Part shown: piece by piece, positions 20,804 to 29,352 of the stretch | How positions within the stretch are numbered: position 1 is the first letter of the stretch | Layout: each line of letters starts with the position of its first letter | Assembly: GCA_020846005.1 (NCBI GenBank) | Contig: JADLEQ010000028.1 | Coordinates: 82,389 to 146,388, forward strand | DNA: 64,000 nucleotides | Source: Polyangiaceae bacterium | Lineage (GTDB): Bacteria > Myxococcota_A > Polyangia > Polyangiales > Polyangiaceae | Direction: 5' to 3' | The notes under the pieces: generated by a model | Databases searched by the model: none | What the model was told of the DNA's origin: nothing | The model's input: the letters and a program-made list of their open reading frames with translations, nothing else | Program-made: the position numbers and the translations under genes

Positions 20804-22459
20804 ATGAGGACGCGAGAACGACCGAGGGTGGCGCTGGTGGTGGCCCTCCTCCTCGCGGCGGCGGCGCCGGGCGCGCTCGCGCAGCCCGCGGCGGGCGCCA
20901 CCGGGAGCGTGGAGGGCGCCGTCGTCGCGCTGGAGGAGGGGGAGCTGATCGTGGATCTCTCCTCGGCGACCGGCGCGGCGGTCGGCGATCGCGTGGAGCT
21001 GTGGCGCAAGGTCCAGCTCCGGCACCCGGTCACCGGCCGGCCGGTGGCCGACCGCTTCCGGATCGGGACGCTGGAGCTGCTCCAGGTGGGCGCGCAGCTC
21101 TCGCTCGCGCGACCGGACGGCGCGCTCTCGCGCAAGCCGGCGCCTGGAGATGTCGTGGTGCTCCCGCGCCGCGCGGCCGCGCCGGCGCCCGCCGGGAGCG
21201 AGACCCCCGCGCCTCCGTCCGGCGTCACGGCGGCGCCCGCGCCGGACGCCGCCGCCGCGACGCCGGCGCTCGACGCCGACGCGACGGCGGTCTCGCGGCT
21301 GTTCGACGGGCTGCGCGGGGCCCCGCTCGTGGCGCGCATCCGCGCCTATGAGGACTACGTCCGCGCCCACCCGCGCGGCCGTTACGCGGTCGTCCTCTTC
21401 GAGGAGGCCGCGGCCCTGCGCCGGCTGCTCGAGCCCACCGAGACGGCCGGTCTGGCGACCACGCTCGCGCTCCGCTCGCACGAGGCCCCGCGCTCCGTGC
21501 TCGCGCGGGCCCCGGTCACGGTGGGCGTGGAGCTCACAGGCGAGCCGGTCGGCGCGGTGCTCCACGCCCGCGCGAGCCACGAGCCGGCGTACCGTTCGGT
21601 ACCCATGCGCCCCACCGGGGGCGGCTACTGGGCGGCGACCCTCCCGGCCGATCGGGTCACCGGACCGCGCCTCCAGTACTTCGTGGAGGCGACGCGCGCG
21701 GACGGGACGGCGGTCGCCGTCGTCGGCCGCCAGGACGCCCCCATCGACGTGCGCGTCGACGAGCGCCCCACCGTGGGCGGCGACGGGCGCTCACGGAACA
21801 CCGCGTCCGTCTCCACGGACTACGCAGACTACAACCGCGGCCGCGGCAACGACGTGGCGTGGCAGACCGAGGGGGTCCTCGGGATGCGGCTGCGGGACGT
21901 GGGGGTGCGCGCCGTCCGCTCCGGCTTCGGCGTGTACCGTGGCGTCGGCGGATCGGTGGAGGAGCTCGACGAGCGCGGCCTCGCCGGCCGCAGCGTCGGC
22001 CTCACGTACGGCTACCTCGAGACGGAGCTCGGCCTGAGCCGGCTGACGGGGCTCGGCGGGCGGCTGGTCCTCGGCCTGGAGGACGACGGACTCGACGGCG
22101 GCTTCCAGCTCTCGCTGCGCGTGGGATCGGACCTCGAGACGAACCTCCTGCTCGGCGGCGAGGTCCTCGGAGGGGTCGGGCTGCGCGGCTTCACGCAGCT
22201 CGATCTCCGCGCCATCGAGCGGGTGCCGATGTCGTTCCGCGTGGAGGTGACGAACCAGCCCGCAGGGACCTCCAGCGACCGCGGCGACACGGACGATGAC
22301 GAAGCGCGCGAGGGGAGCGAGGTGGGCGCCCGCGCGATCGCCCAGGTGGGCTACGTCGTGGCGCCCGGCCTGGAGCTCGCGCTGCGCGGCTCCTACCAGG
22401 GCAGAACGATCCGACATGCCGGTCCCGGGATCGGCGGAGCAGTGGGGTTCTCATGGTGA
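20804..22459 (+). CDS. Secreted envelope protein with C-terminal beta-rich domain (paralogue 1)
   Basis: Predicted 551 residues with a clear signal peptide (VALVVALLLAAAAPGALA). Residues about 30-120 form a small beta domain (VEGAVVALEEGELIVDLSS, GDRVELWRKVQL) like those in proteins that sense or bind envelope components. After a Pro/Ala linker come a helical segment and an Ig-like module (VTVGVELTGEPVGAVL to LQYFVEATRADG). The final about 180 residues alternate hydrophobic and polar residues and end in an aromatic (VGFSW), suggesting an outer-membrane beta barrel. The start lies just behind a consensus sigma-54 promoter. The stop overlaps the next ATG by 7 nt. Function not recognised. Confidence 0.75.
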   Translation: MRTRERPRVALVVALLLAAAAPGALAQPAAGATGSVEGAVVALEEGELIVDLSSATGAAVGDRVELWRKVQLRHPVTGRPVADRFRIGTLELLQVGAQLSLARPDGALSRKPAPGDVVVLPRRAAAPAPAGSETPAPPSGVTAAPAPDAAAATPALDADATAVSRLFDGLRGAPLVARIRAYEDYVRAHPRGRYAVVLFEEAAALRRLLEPTETAGLATTLALRSHEAPRSVLARAPVTVGVELTGEPVGAVLHARASHEPAYRSVPMRPTGGGYWAATLPADRVTGPRLQYFVEATRADGTAVAVVGRQDAPIDVRVDERPTVGGDGRSRNTASVSTDYADYNRGRGNDVAWQTEGVLGMRLRDVGVRAVRSGFGVYRGVGGSVEELDERGLAGRSVGLTYGYLETELGLSRLTGLGGRLVLGLEDDGLDGGFQLSLRVGSDLETNLLLGGEVLGGVGLRGFTQLDLRAIERVPMSFRVEVTNQPAGTSSDRGDTDDDEAREGSEVGARAIAQVGYVVAPGLELALRGSYQGRTIRHAGPGIGGAVGFSW

Positions 22460-23670
22460 CTCGTCGCGCTCTCGTCACTCCGCCTGGCGCCGCCTGCCGG
22501 CGCGCCGTGGCGCTCCTCCTCGCCGCGACCGCCGCACCGGCGCCTGGGGTGGCGCGCGCCGACGCCCCTCCGCCGGGCGCGGCGCCGCCGGTGGCGCCCG
22601 CCGCTCCCGCGCAGCCCGACGCCGGAGCGCCGGCGCCGCGGGGGCCCGCCGCGCCCCGGGTCCACCACGCGCCGATCGCGTCGGCGAAGCCCGGCGAGCC
22701 GCTGCTCGTCCGCGCCGAGCTCGAGCACCCCCACCTCGTCGCCAGCCTGGTGGTGGTCCACCGCGCGCTCGGCGCGCACGCGTGGTCGGCGACGCCGATG
22801 CTCCGCGCGGAGGGCAACGGCTGGGTCGCCACCGTGCCGGCGGCCGCGGCCCGGGCGCCCGGCCTCGAGTACGTCCTCGAGCTCGAGCGCACCGACGGCG
22901 CCCGCCTGCCGGTGTTCGCCACGCGCGACGAGCCCCACCCCGTGCAGATCGCGCCGGCGACCCTGGACGAGAGCGAGCGCCTCCTCGACGAGCGCGTGGG
23001 CGGTCGGCGCAGCGTGTTCTTCGCCAGCTCCGAGTACGTGACCTTCGGGCGCGTCACCGCCGCCCTCCCGGACTCGGGGAGCGCCGCCTCGCGCCGGGTG
23101 GACGACCGGTACTGGCGAGCCGAAGGCGGGTATGCCTACCGCCCGCTGCGGACCGTCACCGAGTTCCGTCTCCGGCTGGGCGCCGTGCGGGGCGACGCGC
23201 CCGTCAAGTCCGAGGGCTACGATCCCGGCACCGCCGAGGGCGACCCGTTCGCGGTCGGCCTCAACTACGGCGCCCCGACGGTCCGCCTCCGAGTGACGGA
23301 CGGCGTGCACGTCGAGGGCGAGGGGCTCGTGAGCATCAACCAGATCGGCTTCTCCCTCGGGATGGGCGGCGCGGTGCTCCTCGGCGACCCCTACGGCGGG
23401 CGGCTCACGATCGGGTTCGAGACGGTGCAGGTGTTCGGGACGCGCTTCTACTCACGCCTGGACGTACCCATCGCCCCCGGGCTGCTGCTCGCGCCCATGG
23501 TCGAGGTCACCGACATGCCGAGCGCCGAGGACTACGGCGTACGGCTGCTCGGGGAGCTCGCGATGGACGCCGGCCTCGGCCTCTCGGTCACGCTGCGCGG
23601 CGGCTGGCAGGCGCGCGAGGCGACGAGCGGCGGCCCCAGCGCTGGGGCGGGCGTGAGCTACGCGTTCTGA
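22453..23670 (+). CDS. Secreted envelope protein with C-terminal beta-rich domain (paralogue 2)
   Basis: Predicted 405 residues. A signal peptide precedes an Ala/Pro-rich linker (about 40-75). The Ig-like module (HHAPIASAKPGEPLLVRAEL to LEYVLELERTDGARLPV) and the C-terminal beta-rich domain ending YAF match the same two regions of the upstream gene in order, so the pair arose by duplication. It lacks the upstream protein's N-terminal beta domain. Translation is probably coupled through the ATGGTGA overlap, so it should be under the same sigma-54 control. A paired outer-membrane or surface function is inferred; nothing enzymatic is visible. Confidence 0.7.
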   Translation: MVTRRALVTPPGAACRRAVALLLAATAAPAPGVARADAPPPGAAPPVAPAAPAQPDAGAPAPRGPAAPRVHHAPIASAKPGEPLLVRAELEHPHLVASLVVVHRALGAHAWSATPMLRAEGNGWVATVPAAAARAPGLEYVLELERTDGARLPVFATRDEPHPVQIAPATLDESERLLDERVGGRRSVFFASSEYVTFGRVTAALPDSGSAASRRVDDRYWRAEGGYAYRPLRTVTEFRLRLGAVRGDAPVKSEGYDPGTAEGDPFAVGLNYGAPTVRLRVTDGVHVEGEGLVSINQIGFSLGMGGAVLLGDPYGGRLTIGFETVQVFGTRFYSRLDVPIAPGLLLAPMVEVTDMPSAEDYGVRLLGELAMDAGLGLSVTLRGGWQAREATSGGPSAGAGVSYAF

Positions 23671-23730
23671 CCCGCGAGCCCGCGAGGAGCCCGCTTGGCG
23701 GCCCTGGCGTTCGGCGCTAACCGGGGCGCC

Positions 23731-24813
23731 ATGATCCCCCGTATCGTCCTGCTCCCCGGTGATGGCGTCGGCCCCGAGGTCGTCGGCGCGGCGCGCGCCG
23801 TCCTCGAGGCCGTGGGGCGGGCCGCGGGCCGCGAGCTCGCGTTCGAGGAGCACCCGATCGGCGGCTCCGCGCTCGACGCCTGCGGCGAGCCGCTCCCCGC
23901 GCCGACGCTCGCCGCCTGCCGCGACGCCGACGCCATCCTCCTCGGCGCCGTCGGCGGCCCGAGGTGGGACGACCCACGCGCCCTGAAGCGACCGGAGCAG
24001 GGCCTGCTCGGCCTGCGCAAGGAGCTCGGTCTGTTCGCCAACCTCCGGCCCGTCCGCGCGGTGTCCGCGCTGCTCTCCGCGTCCCCGCTCCGCGAGGAGC
24101 GCGTGATCGGGACGGATCTCGTGGTCGTGCGCGAGCTCACCGGGGGCCTGTACTTCGGCGAGCCGCGCGGTCGCACGGCGACGCCCGAGGGCCGGCGCGC
24201 GGTCGACACGCTGGTCTACACCGACATCGAGATCCGCCGCGTCGCGCAGGTGGCGTTCGACCTGGCGCGCAAGCGCCGGCGCAAGGTGACGAGCGTCGAC
24301 AAGGCGAACGTCCTCGACTCGTCGCGGCTGTGGCGCGAGGTCGTGGTCGAGGTCGCTCGCGACTACCCCGACGTGGAGCTCGAGCACCAGCTCGTGGACT
24401 CGTGCGCGATGCGCCTGGTGACGGCGCCGGCGGGCTTCGACGTGCTGGTGATGGAGAACATGTTCGGGGACATCCTCTCCGACGAGGCGTCCGTCCTCGC
24501 CGGCTCGCTCGGGATGCTGCCGAGCGCGTCGCTCGGCGCGACGCGGCGCGGGCTCTACGAGCCCATCCACGGGTCAGCGCCGGATATCGCGGGGCAGGGC
24601 GTCGCCAACCCGCTCGGTACGATCCTGAGCGCGGCGATGCTCCTCGAGCTCTCCCTCGGGTGGGCCGACGCCGCGCGCGCCGTCGAGCAGGCGGTGGAGG
24701 CCGCGCTCGCGCGCGGCGCGCGCACCCGCGACCTGGGCGGCGGCACGGGCGCGCTCTCGACCTCCGGGATGACCGAGGCCATCCTCCGCGAGCTCACCGC
24801 CCCGGCCGCCTGA
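23731..24813 (+). CDS. leuB: 3-isopropylmalate dehydrogenase
   Basis: Predicted 360 residues, the usual length. Oxidatively decarboxylates 3-isopropylmalate in leucine synthesis. Family motifs: [12 protein letters not shown] at the N-terminus, [14 protein letters not shown], the catalytic Tyr/Lys regions ([23 protein letters not shown]), the metal-binding Asp cluster [14 protein letters not shown], and the NAD-binding loop [15 protein letters not shown], whose residues indicate NAD rather than NADP. The ATG at 23731 is chosen because [12 protein letters not shown] is the family start. leuA, leuC and leuD are not adjacent. The 40-nt gap to the next gene allows co-transcription. Confidence 0.96.
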   Translation: MIPRIVLLPGDGVGPEVVGAARAVLEAVGRAAGRELAFEEHPIGGSALDACGEPLPAPTLAACRDADAILLGAVGGPRWDDPRALKRPEQGLLGLRKELGLFANLRPVRAVSALLSASPLREERVIGTDLVVVRELTGGLYFGEPRGRTATPEGRRAVDTLVYTDIEIRRVAQVAFDLARKRRRKVTSVDKANVLDSSRLWREVVVEVARDYPDVELEHQLVDSCAMRLVTAPAGFDVLVMENMFGDILSDEASVLAGSLGMLPSASLGATRRGLYEPIHGSAPDIAGQGVANPLGTILSAAMLLELSLGWADAARAVEQAVEAALARGARTRDLGGGTGALSTSGMTEAILRELTAPAA

Positions 24814-24853
24814 CGCTGGAGGCCACGCCGGGCCCGACGCTGCGACCACTGCC

Positions 24854-25231
24854 ATGTACTTCATCGCCCTCCCGCGCCCCCCGGACGTCCGCGAGCTGGA
24901 GCAGCACCTCGCGAGGTGGCGCCCCGACCTCCGGTTCACCTACACCCGCTCGACGCGCATCGAGCGCAACCGGCAGACGGGGCAGATGACCACGACCGTC
25001 CAGGAGGTCCTCTGGGCATCGACGGATCGGCTGACCGGCGCGAAGGTGTTCGTCCAGTCCGGGCACATCTATGTCGGCGCGGCGGTACGGCAGCTCGGCC
25101 TCAGCGGGTTCTTCCAGTTCATGCTGGGCAGCGGCGCCTCGGCCCGGCAGCAGCTCGCGCGCGACGTCGCGCTGTTCCTCGCGTGGCTCACGGGCGGCTC
25201 CGCGAGGAACCGCCACGGCGCGGTGTCCTGA
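24854..25231 (+). CDS. Hypothetical protein, 125 residues
   Basis: No recognised family. It begins MYFIALPRPPDVRELEQHL, has a central basic beta-rich region (RFTYTRSTRIERNRQTGQM) and ends in an amphipathic helix (QLARDVALFLAWLTGG). No signal peptide or transmembrane helix. The composition and codon third-position bias match neighbouring real genes and it sits 40 nt after leuB, so it is probably expressed with it. The opposite-strand frames here are poorer. Confidence 0.6.
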   Translation: MYFIALPRPPDVRELEQHLARWRPDLRFTYTRSTRIERNRQTGQMTTTVQEVLWASTDRLTGAKVFVQSGHIYVGAAVRQLGLSGFFQFMLGSGASARQQLARDVALFLAWLTGGSARNRHGAVS

Positions 25232-25346
25232 CTCACCGCTCGCGGCCCACCCGCGACCGGGCCGCCGCTGGCGGCGGGCGCCGGCGCGCTCCGTTTGGGC
25301 GGGCAGCGGCTTGACGCGGCTCGGGCGCCGCGGGAACCTTCGCGAC

Positions 25347-26552
25347 ATGCGGTTCACGCGCTGGTGCTCGGGGCTCCTGTTCGTGGGGTTCGCGGCCTGC
25401 TCGGCGGCGAGCGGGGGCGGCGGGGCCGCCGGGGGCGGCGGGGGCGGCGGCGGCGGCGGGAACCAGGACGGCGGCGGCGCGGCGAGCGCGGGCGGCGCCG
25501 GCACGGGCGGCGCCGGCATGGGCGGCGCCGGCACGGGCGGCGCCGGCACGGGCGGCGCCGGAGCGGGCGGGAACGCCGGCACGGGGGGGATGGCAGTGGG
25601 GGGGATGGGATCGGTCGGCTCCGGGGGCACCCAACCGACCTCGGAGCAGTGCAACCAGCTCGACGACGACGGCAACGGGCTGGTCGACGAAGGCTGCACC
25701 TGTCAGGACTCGACGACCCAGCCGTGCTGGCTCGGCGCGCCCGAGCGCCGCTCGCAGGGCGCGTGCCGCGACGGCGTGCAGGCGTGCACCCTGGTCGGGG
25801 AGTTCTCGACCTGGGGCCCCTGCGTCGGCGCGGTGCTCCCGAGCGGCGAGGTCCCCGGCAACGCGATCGACGAGGACTGCGACGGAGAGGATCCCCAGCC
25901 CTGCGTGCCGTCCCACACCTACGAGGTGTGCGCGAGCGGGGCCGACGAGGACTGCAACGGCCTGCAAGACTGCCAGGATCCGGCGTGCGCCGCGGGCTGC
26001 GGCTGCGGCGCGGAGCAGTGCGGGAACGGGCTCGACGACGACTGCGACGACGACGTCGACTGCGCGGATCCGGACTGTGTGTCGGCGACCGAGTGCAAGC
26101 CGGTGTCGGGCTGCGTGGCGGTGTTCCCCTTCTTCGTAGAGGTGTTCTGCCAGAACGGCGCCGACGACGACTGCGACGGCAAGGTCGACTGCGACGACCG
26201 CGACTGCCGCAGGCCCGGGAGCTGCGGCTGCGGGCAGACGGAGGCGAGCTGCGCGGACGGCGCCGACGACGACTGCGACGGCGAGACGGACTGCGGCGAT
26301 CTCGACTGCCAGCAGTGCGCGCCAGGCAGCAAGCGATGGTGCGACGACCCGGTCTACTGCCACTGGGGCGAGCAGCAGTGCGGTCCGGACGGCCGCTGGG
26401 GGCAGTGCATCGAGACGACCGCGCCGTCGGGCTGCTCCGGATCCATCTACAACCTGCAGTGCTGCCTCGCGCAGGGCAACTGTTGCCAGAACTACCCGAC
26501 GGACGACACCTCCGTCGGCCAGTGCGATGGCATCGTGACCTGCCGCAACTAG
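25347..26552 (+). CDS. Cys-rich secreted lipoprotein with repeated Asp/Cys metal-binding motifs
   Basis: Predicted 401 residues. The lipoprotein signal peptide ends in the lipobox FAAC. A Gly/Ala/Thr low-complexity tether (about 23-95, with pentapeptide GGAGT repeats) would hold the rest away from the membrane. The C-terminal domain contains repeated motifs of the form NG-x-DDDCDG-x-x-DC-x-D-x-DC (for instance NGADDDCDGKVDCDDRDC). These are like the MopE-type 'putative metal-binding' repeats common in myxobacterial surface proteins and probably bind divalent cations. Ends in a cluster of Cys pairs (CCLAQGNCCQ). ATG at 25347 fits the signal peptide. The next lipoprotein gene follows after 12 nt. 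Confidence 0.85.
   Translation: MRFTRWCSGLLFVGFAACSAASGGGGAAGGGGGGGGGGNQDGGGAASAGGAGTGGAGMGGAGTGGAGTGGAGAGGNAGTGGMAVGGMGSVGSGGTQPTSEQCNQLDDDGNGLVDEGCTCQDSTTQPCWLGAPERRSQGACRDGVQACTLVGEFSTWGPCVGAVLPSGEVPGNAIDEDCDGEDPQPCVPSHTYEVCASGADEDCNGLQDCQDPACAAGCGCGAEQCGNGLDDDCDDDVDCADPDCVSATECKPVSGCVAVFPFFVEVFCQNGADDDCDGKVDCDDRDCRRPGSCGCGQTEASCADGADDDCDGETDCGDLDCQQCAPGSKRWCDDPVYCHWGEQQCGPDGRWGQCIETTAPSGCSGSIYNLQCCLAQGNCCQNYPTDDTSVGQCDGIVTCRN
25491..25570 (+). repeat. 15-bp tandem repeat encoding Gly-Gly-Ala-Gly-Thr
   Basis: About five copies of GGCGGCGCCGGCACG with single-base variants (ATG, GAG). All keep the reading frame and encode the flexible tether of the lipoprotein, so copy-number change would alter tether length only. 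Confidence 0.8.
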
Positions 26553-26564
26553 CGGCGAGCCCGA

Positions 26565-27353
26565 GTGCGGAGCCGTCCCGCGAGCCGGGGGAGTCACGCG
26601 GTCGCCGCCGTGGCGTGGCTCGCCCTGGCCGGCTGCCGCGAGGCGGGCTCCGGCCCAGCGGGGACGGGGCCGGCCGCCGCCAGGGCGCGCGGCGCGGCGC
26701 CGGCGCCCGCCGACGTGGGGTCGGACTGCGCCGACGTCGGGGCCGCGCGCGCCTGCTGGTCCGAGGGGAGCCCGGGGAGCGTGCTCGGCGTCGTCGCGGT
26801 GCCCCGCCCTCCCCCGCCCCACGGCGCGCCGGGCGACTGGCGGTGTCGGGGCGCCGGCGCGGAGCGCACGTGCGCTCCGGCCGCCGAGAGCGCGGGGCCG
26901 TTCGAGTGCGCGGGCGATCGCTGCACCCAGCGCTTCCCCCGTCTCCCCGACGACCACGAGTGGGAGTGCGCGGACGTCGACGGAGTCGTGATCTGCCGGA
27001 GCTGGAGCGCGGGCGCCGGGTTCGTGCCGGGGCGGCCCGACTCCGGGTACCGGTGCGGCGCCGTGCGGGGCGAGCCGGAGGAGCGCGTGTGCGTGGATTT
27101 CGCGCCGGACCGCCCGCCCGGCGAGCCGTGGGACTGCTCCTTCGGCAACGAGCCGGGCACGCCGAGCCGCACCTGCGTGCGTGGGGGCCGCGAGCCGCTC
27201 GGTCGCCGGTGCGGCTCGGCTTGCCCGTTCGGCGCCGTGTGCGCCGGAGATCGCTGCCTCCCCCTCGCGGCGCGCCCCGACTGCTGGACGGATCGTGACT
27301 GCGCGCCGGGCGCGCGGTGCGCCTTCGCCACGTGCCGGGAGCCCCCGAGGTGA
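26565..27353 (+). CDS. Cys-rich secreted lipoprotein
   Basis: Predicted 262 residues from the GTG at 26565. A short basic start, a hydrophobic core and the lipobox LAGC give lipoprotein export. The mature part has about 20 regularly spaced Cys in repeated blocks of the type W-x-C-x(n)-R-x-C (for example DWRCRGAGAERTC, EWECADVDGVVICR, PWDCSFGNEPGTPSRTC), each roughly 35-40 residues, suggesting a row of small disulfide-stabilised modules. The last block resembles Cys-rich repeats of other myxobacterial lipoproteins (CWTDRDCAPGARC). Its TGA overlaps the GTG of the multihaem cytochrome gene, so the two are probably translationally coupled. Confidence 0.75.
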   Translation: MRSRPASRGSHAVAAVAWLALAGCREAGSGPAGTGPAAARARGAAPAPADVGSDCADVGAARACWSEGSPGSVLGVVAVPRPPPPHGAPGDWRCRGAGAERTCAPAAESAGPFECAGDRCTQRFPRLPDDHEWECADVDGVVICRSWSAGAGFVPGRPDSGYRCGAVRGEPEERVCVDFAPDRPPGEPWDCSFGNEPGTPSRTCVRGGREPLGRRCGSACPFGAVCAGDRCLPLAARPDCWTDRDCAPGARCAFATCREPPR

Positions 27354-29299
27354 CGCGGATCCGGCGGCTGGGCGCGCTCAGCGTCGCGCTCGGCGTGGCC
27401 GCGTGCGCGGCGCGCGAGCCCGCGCCCGTCGCCGAGGCGCGGCTGGTCGTCGCCGCGCCGATCGAGGGCGACGTCGCGCTCGACGAGCTCAAGTGGACTC
27501 CGCCCGGCGCCGCGCGGATCGTACGCGCGGGGCGCGAGGTGGAGCTCGCGGTCCGACCCGCCGCGGCGCCGGGGGGGCTCGTCCTCGGAGCGCCGGGCGC
27601 TTGCCCACGCCGATGGACCGGCACGGAGTCGGCAGCGGAGGAGCGGGTGCGGCTGGTCCCTGCGTTCGGGGTGCGCGGGGGCGATCTCGCGCAGCTCGGC
27701 TACGGCGCGCCGTTCGAGCTCCGGCTCGTGCCCGGGTGTGACGAGGCGCGCGCCGCGCACGTGACGTGGCGCGTGACCTCCGGCGCGACGATCGACCTCA
27801 CGGCGGCCGAGGACGGCCACGTCGCCCGGGGGCGGCTGCCCGACGCGGAGGCAGCCGGGCTGCGCGCGCCTCCGTGGGGCCTCGCCCCGATCTCGCCCCG
27901 TTCACGAGGTGAGATCACGCTCGAGGCGAGCTGGGAGCTCGAGGGAGTACCCTCCCGGCGGACGGTCCGGGTCGCCGCCGCGGCGCGCGCGAGCGGCCTG
28001 CCGAGCGTCGCCGTCGGCCAGCGCCTGTGGCTGGCCGGCGCTGGCTGGCGCGTCCAGGACCGCCCTCCGCGCGCCGCAGGCGGAGTCGCCGCGGCGGGCT
28101 CCTGGAGCGCGCTCGTGCCGGACGAGCGCGGGCGCTGGACGCTCGTGGACGCGAGCGGCCGCGCGCTCTCGATCGTGGTCGGGCGCCACGCCGAGACGCC
28201 GCTCGACTGCGGGCGCAGCGAATGTCACCACGACGTGGCGAGCGCGGCCACCGGCACGCGGATGGCGACGACCTTCCACGACCTGCTCGGGAGGCTGCGG
28301 CCCTCGGAGCCCGCCTGCGCGCTCGGCTGCCACGCCGTCGGCGAGCCGGGGCTCGCCGACGGCGGCTTCGCCCACGTCCTCGCCTCGCTCGGCGCGCCCC
28401 CGCGCTTCGAGACGGGCCCCGCGGCGTGGGACGCGTTGCCGCGCCCCCTGCGGCGCCTCGGCGGCGTCGGCTGCACGGCGTGCCACGGCCCCGGAGCGAT
28501 CCCAGAGCCGTCTGCCTCCTGGGCCATCCTGCGGGCCGACGTGTGCGCGGTGTGTCACGACGCACCGCCGCGTTACACCCACGTCGAGGGCTGGGCACGC
28601 TCGAAGATGGCGACGGCGGACCGCGATCCCGCTACGCGGGAGCCCGCGTGCCGTGGCTGCCATGGGACGGCTGGGTATCTGGCGCGGATCACCGGGGCGC
28701 CGGAGCGGGAGCTCCCCCCCGGCATCGCCACCGGCATCGCCTGCGCTGCGTGCCACGCGCCGCACGGCGCGCACGCGGGGGAGCTGATCCGCGACGTGGC
28801 GTCGCCGACCGGCGGGCCCGCGATCACCGACGCCGCGAGCCGACTCTGCGCGAGCTGCCACTCGGACCCGAGCCCCGGCGGGCCGCGCGCCTCGGCGGCG
28901 ACGCTGGTTCACGGCGCGGCGCCCGGGGCGACCCCGCCCCACGCGGCGGTCCCCGGCGGGTGCCTCGGCTGCCACGGCGACGGCGACGCGGCGACCACCA
29001 CCGCCCGCGGCCACGGCCACGCCTTCGCGGTCGACCGCTCGCGCTGCGCGACGCGCTGCCACGTGGGGGCGCCGCCGCTCGACGACCGCGGGGCGCTCGC
29101 GCGGCGCGCCCGGGAGCTGTATCGATCGCTGGGCGGCGAGGCGCTGGCGGAGGGGACGCCGCCCCACGCGCGCCGCCGCGCTGGAGCGCCGAGCACGCGC
29201 GCGCTCGAGGCGGTCCGCCTGGTGCTCGAGGACCCGGCGGCGTGGGCCCACAACGCCCCTTACGCGCGCGCGCTGCTGGAGGGCGCGCGGCCCCGCTAG
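27350..29299 (+). CDS. Secreted multihaem cytochrome c lipoprotein
   Basis: Predicted 649 residues. GTG at 27350 (GTGA overlap with the upstream lipoprotein) gives the signal MTRIRRLGALSVALGVAAC. The first about 280 residues are a beta-rich non-haem region. The second half carries six standard CXXCH haem sites (CTACH, CAVCH, CRGCH, CAACH, CASCH, CLGCH) plus CX4CH (CGRSECH), two CX3CH (CALGCH, CATRCH), and scattered distal His. Spacing resembles cytochrome c554/NrfB-like multihaem families. It would carry electrons on the outer face of a membrane. No partner quinol oxidase or terminal reductase is adjacent, so the redox partner is unknown. Confidence 0.85.
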   Translation: MTRIRRLGALSVALGVAACAAREPAPVAEARLVVAAPIEGDVALDELKWTPPGAARIVRAGREVELAVRPAAAPGGLVLGAPGACPRRWTGTESAAEERVRLVPAFGVRGGDLAQLGYGAPFELRLVPGCDEARAAHVTWRVTSGATIDLTAAEDGHVARGRLPDAEAAGLRAPPWGLAPISPRSRGEITLEASWELEGVPSRRTVRVAAAARASGLPSVAVGQRLWLAGAGWRVQDRPPRAAGGVAAAGSWSALVPDERGRWTLVDASGRALSIVVGRHAETPLDCGRSECHHDVASAATGTRMATTFHDLLGRLRPSEPACALGCHAVGEPGLADGGFAHVLASLGAPPRFETGPAAWDALPRPLRRLGGVGCTACHGPGAIPEPSASWAILRADVCAVCHDAPPRYTHVEGWARSKMATADRDPATREPACRGCHGTAGYLARITGAPERELPPGIATGIACAACHAPHGAHAGELIRDVASPTGGPAITDAASRLCASCHSDPSPGGPRASAATLVHGAAPGATPPHAAVPGGCLGCHGDGDAATTTARGHGHAFAVDRSRCATRCHVGAPPLDDRGALARRARELYRSLGGEALAEGTPPHARRRAGAPSTRALEAVRLVLEDPAAWAHNAPYARALLEGARPR

Positions 29300-29340
29300 C
29301 GCCTCGGCGCGGTCGCTCGACGCCACGCCCCCCGATCGCG

Positions 29341-29346
29341 TAGAAA
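29341..29346 (+). promoter_or_regulatory. Candidate -10 element
   Basis: TAGAAA 6 nt before the ATG at 29353, consistent with a leaderless transcript. Confidence 0.3.
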
Positions 29347-29352
29347 CCTCGC

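Noticed and set aside
25310..25346. TTGACG and GGAACCTT before the lipoprotein at 25347
   Set aside because: No matching -10 at usual spacing from TTGACG, and GGAACCTT lies only 5 nt before the ATG.
25491..25570. Tandem repeat looked at as CRISPR
   Set aside because: 15-bp units without spacers, in frame in a lipoprotein.
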